Source: Sansalvadorimonas sp965243775 (GTDB taxonomy: Bacteria; Pseudomonadota; Gammaproteobacteria; Pseudomonadales; Endozoicomonadaceae). Taken from it: 64,000 nucleotides of DNA. This document shows, in pieces, positions 47,952 to 57,908 of this stretch. The DNA lies in contig CBDEWF010000087.1 in NCBI GenBank assembly GCA_965243775.1, positions 56,037 through 120,036 of the forward strand. The letters are read 5' to 3'. Position numbers and translations under genes: made by a program. The notes below the pieces were generated by a model, which saw only the letters and a program-made list of their open reading frames with translations, did no database searches and had not been told where the DNA came from. How positions within the stretch are numbered: position 1 is the first letter of the stretch; each line of letters opens with the position of its first letter.

Positions 47952-47990
47952 AAAAAAACCACTCGCCTTCGGGTGGAGTGGTTTTGCATA
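47952..47990 (-). terminator. Intrinsic terminator in the metNIQ leader
   Basis: AAAACCACTC and GAGTGGTTTT pair around CACCCGAAGGC, with a run of seven T following on the minus strand. It lies between the riboswitch-like element and metN, so it can act as the expression platform that stops transcription when SAM is bound. Confidence 0.85.
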
Positions 47991-48008
47991 TTCTTATTCG
48001 CAAACACC

Positions 48009-48067
48009 TTCTCTTTAGCGATATTTATTTAAGGCGCCCGCAAGCCGAAGTTACAAATCAGCGCCTG
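48009..48067 (-). promoter_or_regulatory. SAM-II-like riboswitch aptamer upstream of metNIQ
   Basis: Minus-strand sequence AGGCGCTGATTTGTAACTTC continues with GGCTTGCGGGCGCC and then TTAAATAAATATCGCTAAAG. This matches the SAM-II core by eye: GCGCTGATTT in the first arm and loop, TTGC-GCGC closing the stem, then an A/T-rich stretch and GCTAAA that makes the pseudoknot. The related SAM-V class shares this core. The element is followed by a terminator and the methionine importer genes, the expected context. Assignment is by pattern, not by covariance search. Confidence 0.75.
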
Positions 48068-48139
48068 TATTTTCAAAATAAAGTCATCCAGCCACTTCGT
48101 CAATCACCAAGGTGTAAGTATTTATAACTAGATCGTTAT

Positions 48140-50493
48140 TTAACCGACGTTACAATCAAATCTGCTCTTTTTTCTTAACAGGCGAAGAGAGTTCATAGTG
48201 ACCAGAGCCGTTGATCCAGTATCTGCAATCACAGCCAGCATCAAACCGGTAACACCAAACAGGCTGGTGACCAAAAACACAACTTTCAGCCCGATAGCAA
48301 AGATCACATTCTGGCGGATAATATCCAGAGTGCTTCTGGACAGATCTATCATATTGGCCAGATCTGCCACTTTTTCATGGGTCAGGGCAGCATCGGCTGT
48401 TTCCAGTGCAACATCAGTCCCTTTACCCATGGCGATGCCCACATGGGCGCTTTTCATGGCTGGGGCATCATTGATACCATCACCCACCATGGCCACGGGA
48501 GCCCGGGCCTGCATTTCCCGAACAGCAAAGACCTTGTCTGCAGGCAACAAACCTGCCTTGAATTCAACACCAATTTTACGGGCGACGTCTTCTGCGGCAC
48601 GGGGATTGGGGCATCTCCAGTCAGCATAGTGCTGTTTACCCCCAGCTTCTTCAGATGGCGGATCGCCAGTGCTGCGTCTTCCCGCAAGGTATCACTGATC
48701 GCCAGAAGGCCTGCCAGGCGCTGTTCACAGACAACAGCAATAACAGTGCAGCCCTGCTTTTCAAACTCGAAGACCCTACCTTCAGCTTCAGGCTCACGGG
48801 CAATGCTATCAGCCAAGTGAACAGGTGAACCAACAACAATGTTCTGCCCGTTCACGACCCCAGTAACACCTTTACCAGCCTGAGCAGTGATACTGTCTGC
48901 CTGAGGAACAGTGACACCCTGCCTGCCGGCATAACGAACGACCGCCTGGGCCAGAGGATGGCGAGATCCGGTTTCCACAGCAGCTGCCAGGGCAAGAATA
49001 TTGTTCCGGTCTGCATCAAGCAGTCCTGAACGGGAAAACATCACCATATCAACGACTTCAGGACGACCTTCTGTCAAAGTACCAGTTTTATCAAACGCGA
49101 CTTGTCGTATATGCCCCAGCTGTTCCAGTGCTGCCCCTCCCTTGATCAGAAAGCCCTGACGGGCAGCACGAGCCAGACCAGATGTGACTGCAGCCGGAGT
49201 CGAGATAACCAGAGCACAGGGGCAGGCGATCAGAAGCATGGCCAGGCCACGGTAAATCCAGGTTTCCCACCCTCCACCAAAAAGTAGTGGCGGAATCAGA
49301 ATAACCAGAGCTGAAATCACCATCATCAAAGGCGTGTACCAGCGGCTGAACCTGTCCACAAAACGCTCGATGGGCGCTTTATGTTCTTCAGCTTCCTCAA
49401 TCAGCTTGAGAATGCGGTCAATAGCATTATGGCCAGATTCGGAAATAACCTTGAGCCGGGCAACCCTGTCTGCCGACAGACAGCCAGCCATCACCGCTTC
49501 TCCAGTACTGCGATCTACGGGAACAGACTCTCCGGTCAGGGCACTTTCATCAAAACTGGCTATTCCCGTCAGCAGTTCAGCATCAGCTGGCAGCCTGTCA
49601 CCAGGCAACACCTCTATCACATCTCCCGGACTCAGCTGACTGGCCAGTACGGTCTCTTTCTGTTCGCCTTCTGGCCCAATAGTTATTCGAACGGCTTTAT
49701 CCGGCGTCAGAGCCATCAGGCCCTGAACCCCTTTCCTGGCCCGCGAGGCCGCCAGCCCTTCCAGCTCTTCACCGATCATAAACAGCAGCAGGACCATACC
49801 CGCTTCTATCGTCTCTCCCAATGCCAGCGCTCCAATGGCTGCAACTGTCATCAAGGTTTCAATACCGAATGGCGTACCGGAGCGGGCCTGGGTCCAGGCC
49901 TGTCTCGCGATGGGCAACAGGCCCCAGACACAGGCCAGAATCAGCATCAGGTTGCCGGCACCGGGGTTAATGCCCTTAACGACAGAGCCCAGCCCCATAA
50001 GAGCAGCCAGGGTAATAACCGTACTGTATTTTTTCAGGAACCCTGGAGAAGGAGCAGGAACAGGAGGTTCTTGATCAATGGAGGAGAGTGAGAAGCCAAG
50101 CTCATCAATAGCTGCCTCAACCCCGGCAATGTTTATATGACCGGCCGCAAACTCAACCTGAAGTCGCAGAGTGGAAAAAGAAACTTGAGCTTTCAGAACG
50201 CCGGATACCCGTATCAAAGCATTTTCAGCCTTCTTGACACAGGCGGGACAATCAAGACCAGCGATATGCCAGGATTTGTTATGGCTGTTTTGCGGCTGGC
50301 TGCCCGACTCTCCGCCATCATCATCGGAGTCACAGCAGGTACCACCACTATCATCCTGATAGGCCTCCTGAGAAGGGCAGGAGGGTAATGGTGCTGTCTG
50401 AGAGCCTGTCTGGGCATATTGCTCATGGGTGTGATAGTGGGATGTATTACAACCCTTGCCGTGGCTTCCCTTGTTGTTACTACAGCAGCTCAT
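48140..50493 (-). pseudogene. zntA: ZntA-type zinc/cadmium/lead P-type ATPase, frameshifted
   Basis: The main frame from 50493 has a Cys/His-rich N terminus (SCCSNNKGSHGKGC…YHTHEQ), a heavy-metal domain (GLDCPACVKKAENAL), the CPC transport motif (LLIACPCALVIST), the phosphorylation motif FDKTGTLTEG and SRHPLAQAVV. At MLTGD it meets extra bases GCCCC (plus 48608-48612), after which the true sequence NPRAAEDVARKIGV continues in another frame and ends at 48140 with MVGDGINDAPAMKSAHVGI. So hinge and last membrane helices are cut off: the present frame ends at 48454. Starts at 50493 because TGGAGAT precedes that ATG. Probable zinc export role, controlled by the upstream ArsR protein. Confidence 0.85.
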
Positions 50494-50703
50494 GAATATC
50501 TCCAGAAGTGATGACTGCCAATACATGAATTTATATTCATATATTAGAATCCAAAACTTCCTCTGGCAATTATTTTCTCCGTCAGCCAGTTATTTTCAGG
50601 CAACTTTTCAGACGATTTCTCAGACGATTTTTCAGAGGGTAGAAGTCTGCCGGACTTAACCGACCGTAGCGAGAAAAAGTCCGACAAGTTCAGGGCGGGG
50701 GGG

Positions 50704-52518
50704 TTAGCTGGACATTCCCTGTAGTGCATCCAGAGTCCGCTGGTCACGAACGCCAGTGAAATATTTTTCCAAAACCGCTGAGAATACAGCCCCGTCCTCT
50801 GCAACATATTCAAATAGGGTCATGGATGACTGGAGCTTCATAGCATCCAGGGAACCAAACATCTGGGAAGCCGTACGTCCATCAATATCCAGCAGAAGCT
50901 GGGCGCACTCCCTCAGCCTTGGTCCCAGCTCGGGGTGTTCAAGATATCTCTCAGCTTCCCCTATACTCTTGATGCCATACTGCCAGGATCGGGAGCTGGT
51001 ACCCAGCTCACGTAACTGGGGATAGACATACCAGATCCAGTGAGTCTTTTTTCTTTCCCTTCCAATTTCATCCAGCACCTGCTGATAGACACCATCTGCA
51101 TCCTGAGCCTGCACAAAACGTTCAAGCTTTGATGATCCTTTTGAAGCTACAGTATTTTTCCTGCTTTGGTGCTTTACCATGGAAACACCTTTTCCATCAC
51201 CCCGGGATGACGAAGTAGACTTTTCCCGCTCACAGACTTTTGCTGATGCTTCTGATGGCTGCTGATCTTCAGGGGGCTTTTTCTGCAAACTTTTCAGATA
51301 TCTGAGCAACAGGAATGACGCACCCTGGTAAACCGCTGACCTGAGACTTTCCTGTGCCAGGCGTTTCATTCCTCTCGGAGCAGCAGGTCTGCGCATCCAT
51401 TCCAGAGAATCAACTTCCTGCTGATAGTTTGCTGCCAGTCCCCTGCGGGTTTCCAGCCAGATTTCCGGAAGTTCACACCCTTGTGAGAGATAGTGATCGA
51501 ACAACCAGAAACCTGTTGTTCCCGCTGAAACGACGGAGACAATACTCCATAAGCCAGTATACTGTTCCGGCATTTCTGATGTGCAAAACAGTGGGGAAAA
51601 TTTGCCTGACACCAGCAAATTCAACTGATTAAGAACACACTCCTGCATCAGGCTCCCCAGCTCACTACCAGTAAAATATTCCTGCTCACCTTCAGTGATG
51701 ATTCCCAGGGAAAGCGAAGCCTGTTTACTTCTCCCGCTCCTGTATTCAAGCCGTACATCTGCATTAAGAGAACCACTAGCAGTATGCAGGATTATCCTGG
51801 ACACACTCTGCTCCATGGCAGCTTTATGTAATCCCACTAGCCTGTCTTCCAGAGAGAACGCCAGAGGATGATAGACCGACTGGGCTGGAAGAAATCGTAC
51901 TTCCAGTTCCACCTCACTGTTAACACCATTGCTGGAGTGGGTATATGTCATTTGCAACAGCTGGTGAAGAGCAGCATTCATAAACCGCACAGGAGCGCTC
52001 CCTTCAGTTCTCCTGTAAAACTTTTGCCAAACATCTAAAACAGTTTCTTTCAACAACCAGAGTTGAGAAAGCAGAAAACGACTGGCAAAGGAAGGAAGTG
52101 AATTTTCGTAAGGAAACAGAGAGAGACCGATATTAACAGCACTTCGCCAGACAAAATCTGCATGGTCTCTGGTAACCAGGTAGTCAGCCAGTCCAAAGGC
52201 CGTCATCTGGGTAACCAGTGCCCCAGTTTCTCCAAACAGAAGCTGAGTAGTATTTCCTACCAGAGCAGCTCCCCCCATATACCCTGCCATAACCAGCACA
52301 CCAGTCGCCTCCCTCCTTGCTACATCCTGCCCCAACTGCACCCAGCCATAGGGCTGCTGCAAAAACTCTTTACGCTTATCCCTTGGAAACGAATCAGCCA
52401 GAGTACGGCAGGCACTGGAGTGGGTGGTGTCCGACTCACTGGCCAGCCCAATATTTAACCCTGCAGTCAGAACCAACAGAGACAGACAAGAAAACAAAAC
52501 TCTTAAAGTCTGGGTCAT
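50704..52518 (-). CDS. Exported/membrane protein with C-terminal DUF1810 domain
   Basis: 604 residues. N-terminal signal (VLFSCLSLLVLTAGLNIGLAS), then an unrecognised region of about 440 residues with a possible hydrophobic segment (EATGVLVMAGYMGGAALVGN) and another (LWSIVSVVSAGTTGFWLFDHYL). From about residue 464 there is a complete DUF1810 domain: LERFVQAQDADGVYQQVLDE, KKTHWIWYVYPQLRELGTSS and AERYLEHPELGPRLRECAQL. DUF1810 is normally a stand-alone cytoplasmic domain of about 140 residues, so its fusion to an exported or membrane part is unusual. The role is unknown. It lies between the ArsR gene and zntA. Confidence 0.75.
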   Translation of the reverse strand: MTQTLRVLFSCLSLLVLTAGLNIGLASESDTTHSSACRTLADSFPRDKRKEFLQQPYGWVQLGQDVARREATGVLVMAGYMGGAALVGNTTQLLFGETGALVTQMTAFGLADYLVTRDHADFVWRSAVNIGLSLFPYENSLPSFASRFLLSQLWLLKETVLDVWQKFYRRTEGSAPVRFMNAALHQLLQMTYTHSSNGVNSEVELEVRFLPAQSVYHPLAFSLEDRLVGLHKAAMEQSVSRIILHTASGSLNADVRLEYRSGRSKQASLSLGIITEGEQEYFTGSELGSLMQECVLNQLNLLVSGKFSPLFCTSEMPEQYTGLWSIVSVVSAGTTGFWLFDHYLSQGCELPEIWLETRRGLAANYQQEVDSLEWMRRPAAPRGMKRLAQESLRSAVYQGASFLLLRYLKSLQKKPPEDQQPSEASAKVCEREKSTSSSRGDGKGVSMVKHQSRKNTVASKGSSKLERFVQAQDADGVYQQVLDEIGRERKKTHWIWYVYPQLRELGTSSRSWQYGIKSIGEAERYLEHPELGPRLRECAQLLLDIDGRTASQMFGSLDAMKLQSSMTLFEYVAEDGAVFSAVLEKYFTGVRDQRTLDALQGMSS

Positions 52519-52561
52519 AGGCAGTGCTCACAGCATGAAAAGCAAGAAGCATAGACAAATA

Positions 52562-52927
52562 TCACTTACAGACTGTGAACAAATGTGACGGGGGTTCAAA
52601 GTGTTTTAGTTGAGGCTCCCGAACATGAATAATCAGATCCTGCAGCACACAACGAATATGATCGTCATCCAGCTCGTAGAAGACCTGCCGCCCCCTGCGA
52701 CTGGATTTCAGTATACGCATATCCCTCAAGGCCCGCAGATGATGGCTGGTCAGAGACTGGGACAGATTAGCGATCTCAGACAGACAGCAGACAGCCCGGG
52801 GTTCGTTCATACAGGCCAGCACAATTTTCAGGCGCCCTTCATCCCCCAGAAGCTTGAATATGCGGGCCAGATTGGTGTGCTCTTTCTCATTCAGGCTCAG
52901 TGATATCGCATCTGTGCCAGTTTCCAT
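52562..52927 (-). CDS. ArsR/SmtB-family metal-sensing repressor
   Basis: 121 residues. Winged helix: LSEIANLSQSLTSHHLRALRDMRIL (recognition helix), then the wing SSRRGRQVFYELDDDHI. The last helix has Asp and His spaced as in alpha-5 zinc sites (DDDHIRCVLQDLIIHVRE), and two adjacent Cys sit in the alpha-3 region (AVCCLSE). It probably represses metal-export genes such as zntA on this strand. Good ribosome binding site (GGAGATTGT). 36 bases follow zapE. Confidence 0.87.
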   Translation of the reverse strand: METGTDAISLSLNEKEHTNLARIFKLLGDEGRLKIVLACMNEPRAVCCLSEIANLSQSLTSHHLRALRDMRILKSSRRGRQVFYELDDDHIRCVLQDLIIHVREPQLKHFEPPSHLFTVCK

Positions 52928-52963
52928 ACAATCTCCGGTTCAGGCTGAGCTGTTAGACAGAAC

Positions 52964-54060
52964 CTATGGCCGGTGTTCCCGGGCCAGGTAATCGTGGGAC
53001 TGCATCTCCTGCAGCCGGCTCAGCGTACGCTGAAATTCAAATTCAAGTTTCCCATTGGCGTAAAGTTCAGACAATGGTTGTTCACCTGACATAATCAGCT
53101 TGACACCACGGTCATAAAATTCATCCACCAGATTTATAAACCGGCGGGCCTGATCATCCTGACCGCCCCCCATCCGTGGAATATCAGACAACAGCACTGT
53201 ATGAAATTCACGGGCCAGCTCAATGTAGTCATTCTGGCTCCGGGGTCCATCACAGAGAGCCTGAAAGGTAAACCAGATCACATCCTCACAGGCCTTCACG
53301 TAGGGAATAGTACGCCCCTCAACCTCCAGGTGCCTGTTGCTGCTGGCCTGACATTTATCAGCAACAAGTGCGTAAAAAGCCGCCTCCATTTTTTGAAAGG
53401 ACTCACTCCCTAGGGGATAATGGTACAGTTCAGCCTGTTCCAGAACCCGGAGGCGGTAATCCACTCCACCATCCACGTTGACTGTCTCTGTATGCTTCTT
53501 AATCAGTTCAATGGCAGGAAGAAAACGGGCTCGCTGCAAGCCATCTTTGTATAACTCATCGGGAACAATATTACTGGTGGCAACCAGTGTCACTCCCTGT
53601 TTGAACAGCTCATCCAGAAGCCCTGCCAAGATCATGGCATCAGTAATATCCGAGACAAAAAACTCATCAAAGCAGATGATCCGGGTTTCAGCAGCAATCC
53701 TGCTGGCCACAGTTATAAGGGGGTTCTTATGCCCACTGAGACTTTTCAAATCAGCATGAACTCTTTTCATAAACCGATGAAAGTGGGTTCGCATCTTGTC
53801 TTCAAAGGGAAGGCAGTCATAAAAGGTATCAACCAGATAGGTTTTCCCTCGCCCTACTCCACCCCAGAAATACAGTCCCTGGCAGGTTGAACGCTTTTTG
53901 CGCCCCAGCCGGAGGAAACTTAATACGCCGGAAGTCTCGCGTTCGGCAAACAACAGGTCATCATATAAACGCTGCAGGTGGTTTACAGCCTGTTCCTGGG
54001 CTGGATCATGGAAAAATTGTTATTCTGTAAATCATTCTGGTAGTGCTCGCTGGGGGTCAT
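52964..54060 (-). pseudogene. zapE: ZapE (AFG1-like) ATPase, frameshifted near the N terminus
   Basis: Cell-division ATPase ZapE. Most of the protein reads in one frame from 53953: Walker A WGGVGRGKTYLVDTF, FHRFMKRVHADL, Walker B IICFDEFFVSDITDA and VATSNIVPDELYKDGLQR. The natural start is the ATG at 54060 (MTPSEHYQNDLQNNNF), whose frame stops early. The ancestral line reads on as FFHDPAQEQAVNHLQRLYDDLLFAERE, and the two join at a run of five T (plus 54012-54016) where one extra T would restore the frame. ZapE's role in division is often dispensable in culture. A sequencing error is also possible. Confidence 0.8.
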
Positions 54061-54284
54061 GCTGGTCCCTTATTGTCCTGCGCACATCAATACTTCACTA
54101 TTTCGCCATTGGCATGCATTTTCCGCTCATGGCTGTTTATCTTGTTATAAAGCACTGGCTGCTTACTCTAACCTGAACAGGCCCGACGCTCTACAGTTGG
54201 TTACTGGAAACCTCTATACAGTGGCGGGAAAAGAATATAAGTTAAGGGCATTCTCACACCTTATGTTTTGACTGAGGCTGAACT

Positions 54285-54782
54285 GTGGAAATATCGAACC
54301 TGCTGTGGACAACCGGAGGCCTGGCCTTTTTTACCGGTCTGGTGATCGGTATTGTGTTATACCACTTTCTGGCAGGTGGTCGCCCCGCAGGGAATCTGCG
54401 TTCAAGGGTCACCGAGCTGGAAGCTGAACTGAAAGATTACAAAGACAAGGTGGCTGATCATTTCAGTACCAGCGCCCACCTTGTTAACCGACTGACCGAT
54501 ACCTATCGGGATGTTCATGAACACCTGGCCACCAGTGCCAATGAACTCTGTGTTGATGAACTGACCAAACACCGCCTGAGCGATGCTCTCCTGGCAGCAG
54601 TGGCATCAGCCATAAAGGGGGGGAGTCAACCGCTCCACTGGAACAACCCAGGGATTATGCCCCCAAGCACTCCGAGTCTGATGGTACTTTGTCCGAAACC
54701 TTCCGGGTCAGTGGTGTCAGGAAAGAAGGCATTAATCCGGAAGCATGACGGATGTTCTGCCGCAGTTAGTCTAACTGTCTGA
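54285..54782 (+). pseudogene. yhcB: YhcB (DUF1043) membrane protein, frameshifted at a G tract
   Basis: One N-terminal helix (WTTGGLAFFTGLVIGIVLYHFL) then a coiled-coil (RVTELEAELKDYKDKVADHFSTS). YhcB links envelope growth to division. The present frame ends after a nonsense tail (SQPLHWNNPGIMP…). In another frame beginning at the same place the family's usual tail appears: PLEQPRDYAPKHSESDGTLSETF, ending at the TGA of 54746-54748. The two meet at seven G (54617-54623), and one more G would restore the frame. The start is GTG at 54285 with GAGGCTGA upstream. Confidence 0.82.
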
Positions 54783-56171
54783 ACAACTTGCCTTGTTTTC
54801 ATCTTTTGTAGTTCTGTTTTAGGGCCTGTTGTGATTTCACCATAGGTCCTAGGGCTCCCGGCAGCTTCTCCAATTTTTATCACTTTGCCAGGCCGGATCG
54901 TAATCGACCAGGCCCAGTTTTTATCTGCTTGAAACTCCCCAACCGGAGCCTCAATCACGCGTTTCCACTCAGTTGCCACCGGCTGAATATAATCACCACC
55001 GTCCTGGCTGGACTGGTAAGATGTATCCTGACGATCAGGCCGCTGGGTAACCATCAGCATTCGGGACGCAGTGCCTTGTCCTGGGCATCATCGTAAGTAG
55101 CTGCGGCCCAGATAAAGCATACCGTTGTAACAGGCCATAAGGTCTGTATGGGGAACCTCCTCTGTTCGCTGAAGCCGATACAGCTGCTGCCCAGTATGGT
55201 CAGGAGCCTGCTCACCGGAATCCTGGTCAGGTTTATCAATCACCATAAGATTGTTGTGATGACCGCGAAACAACAGCTCTCCCCTTAGTGAGTCAGCACA
55301 AAGTGACTTGATGTCACCACTGTTGTACTTCTCTGCACGCACTTCCCAGACTCCTGAGGTAACTGACTGCTTGAAATCTATTCCAAGTTCTCTGGTTTTT
55401 GCTGATACAGGCACAGACTGCCATACGCCAGAGCCTGTGAGATCCGATGCATAGAGCTTTATTTCCCGCATATAACCCACCTGACCCGGTTTGTTTTTCA
55501 GGCGATAGCGAGCCATGGAAGCAAATAGCCTGACAGATGTTTTTCCTCCCTCATTACTTTGCAGAACGGCCAGTCCTGTGGGGTGATAGCTTCCACTATC
55601 ATCCGTCATCACCACATTTCTGTAAGGCCCGGGAAATGGTTTTATTGCACCTTCTCGCTCAGTCAGCAGAGTATCAATACTCACCTTAAAGGTGTGATTA
55701 TCAATCAAGAGGAAAACCGTTCTTTCCCCACCCAGTTCAACTTCTTCACTGAGATAGATTGGCGAGTAAGCTTCCCTCGCATAATTAGGTATATAGGCCC
55801 AGCGTGATGATTGAGGCCAGAAGCCCAGTACGGAATAGCTCAGAGAAAATACTGCGGTATTTCTTACGGTTTCTGCCAGATAAAGATAACCGTTATGGCT
55901 AGCAAAGAGATGGCGGCCATCAGTTAAGGGACGATGATAAAGTTGTGTAGTGCTTATGGTGTTGAAGGTAAGGAAGATCGAACTCTTTACGCTCCCAGCC
56001 AACCGTTCCCTGCTCAAGAACCTTTTTATCCAGAGGCAGAGAGTAGACAACCCCGACACCGCTCCGGTATTGACCTGCCAGATAAATCCGCTCCTCAATG
56101 CCGAAAGCCAAACCCGAAACAAACAGGCTGACAGCAAGCAGGCCACATTTGGAAAAACACCTGAAATCCAT
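54626..56171 (-). pseudogene. Decayed exported protein, several frameshifts
   Basis: Begins at 56171 with the signal peptide MDFRCFSKCGLLAVSLFVSGLAFG and YLAGQYRSGVGVVYSL, shifts frame near 55940 (…HHKHYTT to LYHRPLTDGRHLF), runs on to 55088 (TGA), and reappears as VTQRPDRQDTSYQSSQDGGD near 55055. A short third-frame stretch (YDDAQDKALRPE) between the two suggests another pair of indels. The last part runs antisense to the tail of yhcB and is not likely original. No family was recognised. It lies just downstream of the adhesin and may have been its partner. Confidence 0.5.
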
Positions 56172-56292
56172 ATCCAGCCTCCCAGAAGATCATGAAACAG
56201 TCATTCGACCTCCCAAGATAGCTGGAGTTCCTCCATTTGCCGCTTCAATGAGCAATTAGTCTCTAGGTTTTGAAAGCTGTCTGGAAAGCCTG

Positions 56293-56880
56293 TTATTGAG
56301 CTGCCGAACCAAAACGAATTGTGAATCCTGTTATGGCCTGATTGCCTGATGCATCAATAGCGATCAAGCGAATATTCACATCCGCCGGATCACCTGCAGG
56401 AGCTGTACCCCTGAATGAAAAACTGGAATCATCAAAGGTAATCCATAAAGGGAGGGGCTCACCACTCTCAAGTTGGGCTGAAATCAACATCGATTCCTGC
56501 CCGTTACTGTGTACAAAGGTATCTTCTGGAAGGATAACAACAAAGTCTCCCTCCTGCTCAATGGATGGGTTGCTGAAGTCAGTAGCCCTGACAAAACCAT
56601 CACTTCCACCCTGATTATTTATTTCAGATTTTACTGTTGCTTCCGTTTTACCATAAGCAGAGAGCACAACTATCTGATCAAAAGTTGCAGGGGCGTTTTC
56701 AGACAGGCTATCAGGTCGCGATTCTCCCTGTCCCTGGTTACTGTTCTGGCCAGAAACCCCATTGGTTACGCTCGACTCTACAGCAGAATTGCTGGAAGCC
56801 GTTTCCGCCTGTTGAGCTCCCTGAGCCAGGAGCTGTCCATCCCGGTTGTCACTTGAACTCCTGCTCCCCTGTTCACCAGG
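56293..56880 (-). pseudogene. Adhesin piece 6: cadherin-like C-terminal end
   Basis: After a frameshift near 56880 the adhesin continues as GSRSSSDNRDGQLLAQGAQQ, a Gln/Ser linker, and an end domain (GEPLPLWITFDDSSFSFRGT; DVNIRLIAIDASGNQAITGF) of the dystroglycan-type cadherin-like kind common at the ends of large bacterial surface proteins. Stop at 56293. Confidence 0.65.
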
Positions 56881-57908
56881 CTGGCTTCAAGCCTGCTATT
56901 ATCCGGCGCAACTTGACCACTGTTGTCTGGCTCAGCTTGTTGGGGGCTATTTGTTTGCTGCGGGAGTGAAACAGTATTTTCTGGTGTGGTGCTACTTTCA
57001 GGGATTGCGGTATTCAAAGCGCTGTTGTTGGTATTGGTATTGGTACTGGTATTAGCATTGTCTGTTGTTCTTGAAATCCTTGGATTAACAGGAGGAAGTA
57101 CAGGAACCTGCCCTGACTGCTCCAGTGAGGCAATAATAGGTGGCGCAGCGGGGATAGAGGGTAAGGGAGGTACTACCAGACTACTCAGGGGCTGGGGCTG
57201 TGGAGTTACAGTTGACGTAATGCTCTGGTTTCCTACCCCTTCAGGATTCAACGTTTCACCCTGGCTTCCAGAACTTTGCTCTGCAACTGACAGGGTATAG
57301 TTTCTCGTTTCAGCAAAAGATGTTGCCGTTGCTGCCACCGAAACAGAAATTGTGACTGTACCTGAGCCAACAATAGTCACCTCACCCGAGACAGGATCTA
57401 CGGTTGCGATACTGGCATCAGAGCTGGTGTAAGCTACATTCCCGGTAAGCCCGGGAACAGAGATAGAAACAGCGTTGGTAAACGGGTTATCGCCAATGAA
57501 TTTACTTACAACTGACCCGGAGCCAAAGTTAATAACAGGTGTTGCTCTCTCAATATTGGCTAATGCTGTGACTGTCGTCGGCGAAGAGGAAGAGATCGCA
57601 TAATTTCCAGCATCACTGCCAGTTAATGTCATACCACTGATGGTTACAGTTTTATTAGTGCCAACACTAACATCATCAAATGTTGCTGTTTCGGTCAGAG
57701 AAACCTGTTCACCACTGAATACACCGTTTAATACACCGTTAACCTGAGCCGTTGATGTTCCGTCATAGGTTTTATCTGTGGCACTGTAAGTAAAGCTTAC
57801 AGTTTTGGGCGTGATATCAGCAGTCAGGATTTCATCAGCCAGGCTGTAGTTACTGGCCAGACCACCACCGGTACCATCACTCAGGCTATAGCTGACTGTG
57901 ACATTTTT
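56880..57908 (-). pseudogene. Adhesin piece 5: MBG/YDG repeats and Ig-like domain
   Basis: Starts at the ISL3 left end as NVTVSYSLSDGTGGG, followed by YDGTSTAQVNGVLNGVFSGE and a bacterial Ig-like domain (VAYTSSDASIATVDPVSGEV), then a Pro/Asn/Thr-rich linker. The first about 80 bases nearly repeat those at 59455-59530. The present frame ends at 56778. Confidence 0.65.

Noticed and set aside
48009..48067. SAM-I (S-box) riboswitch
   Set aside because: None of the S-box core pairs or kink-turn motifs are present; the pattern fits SAM-II instead.
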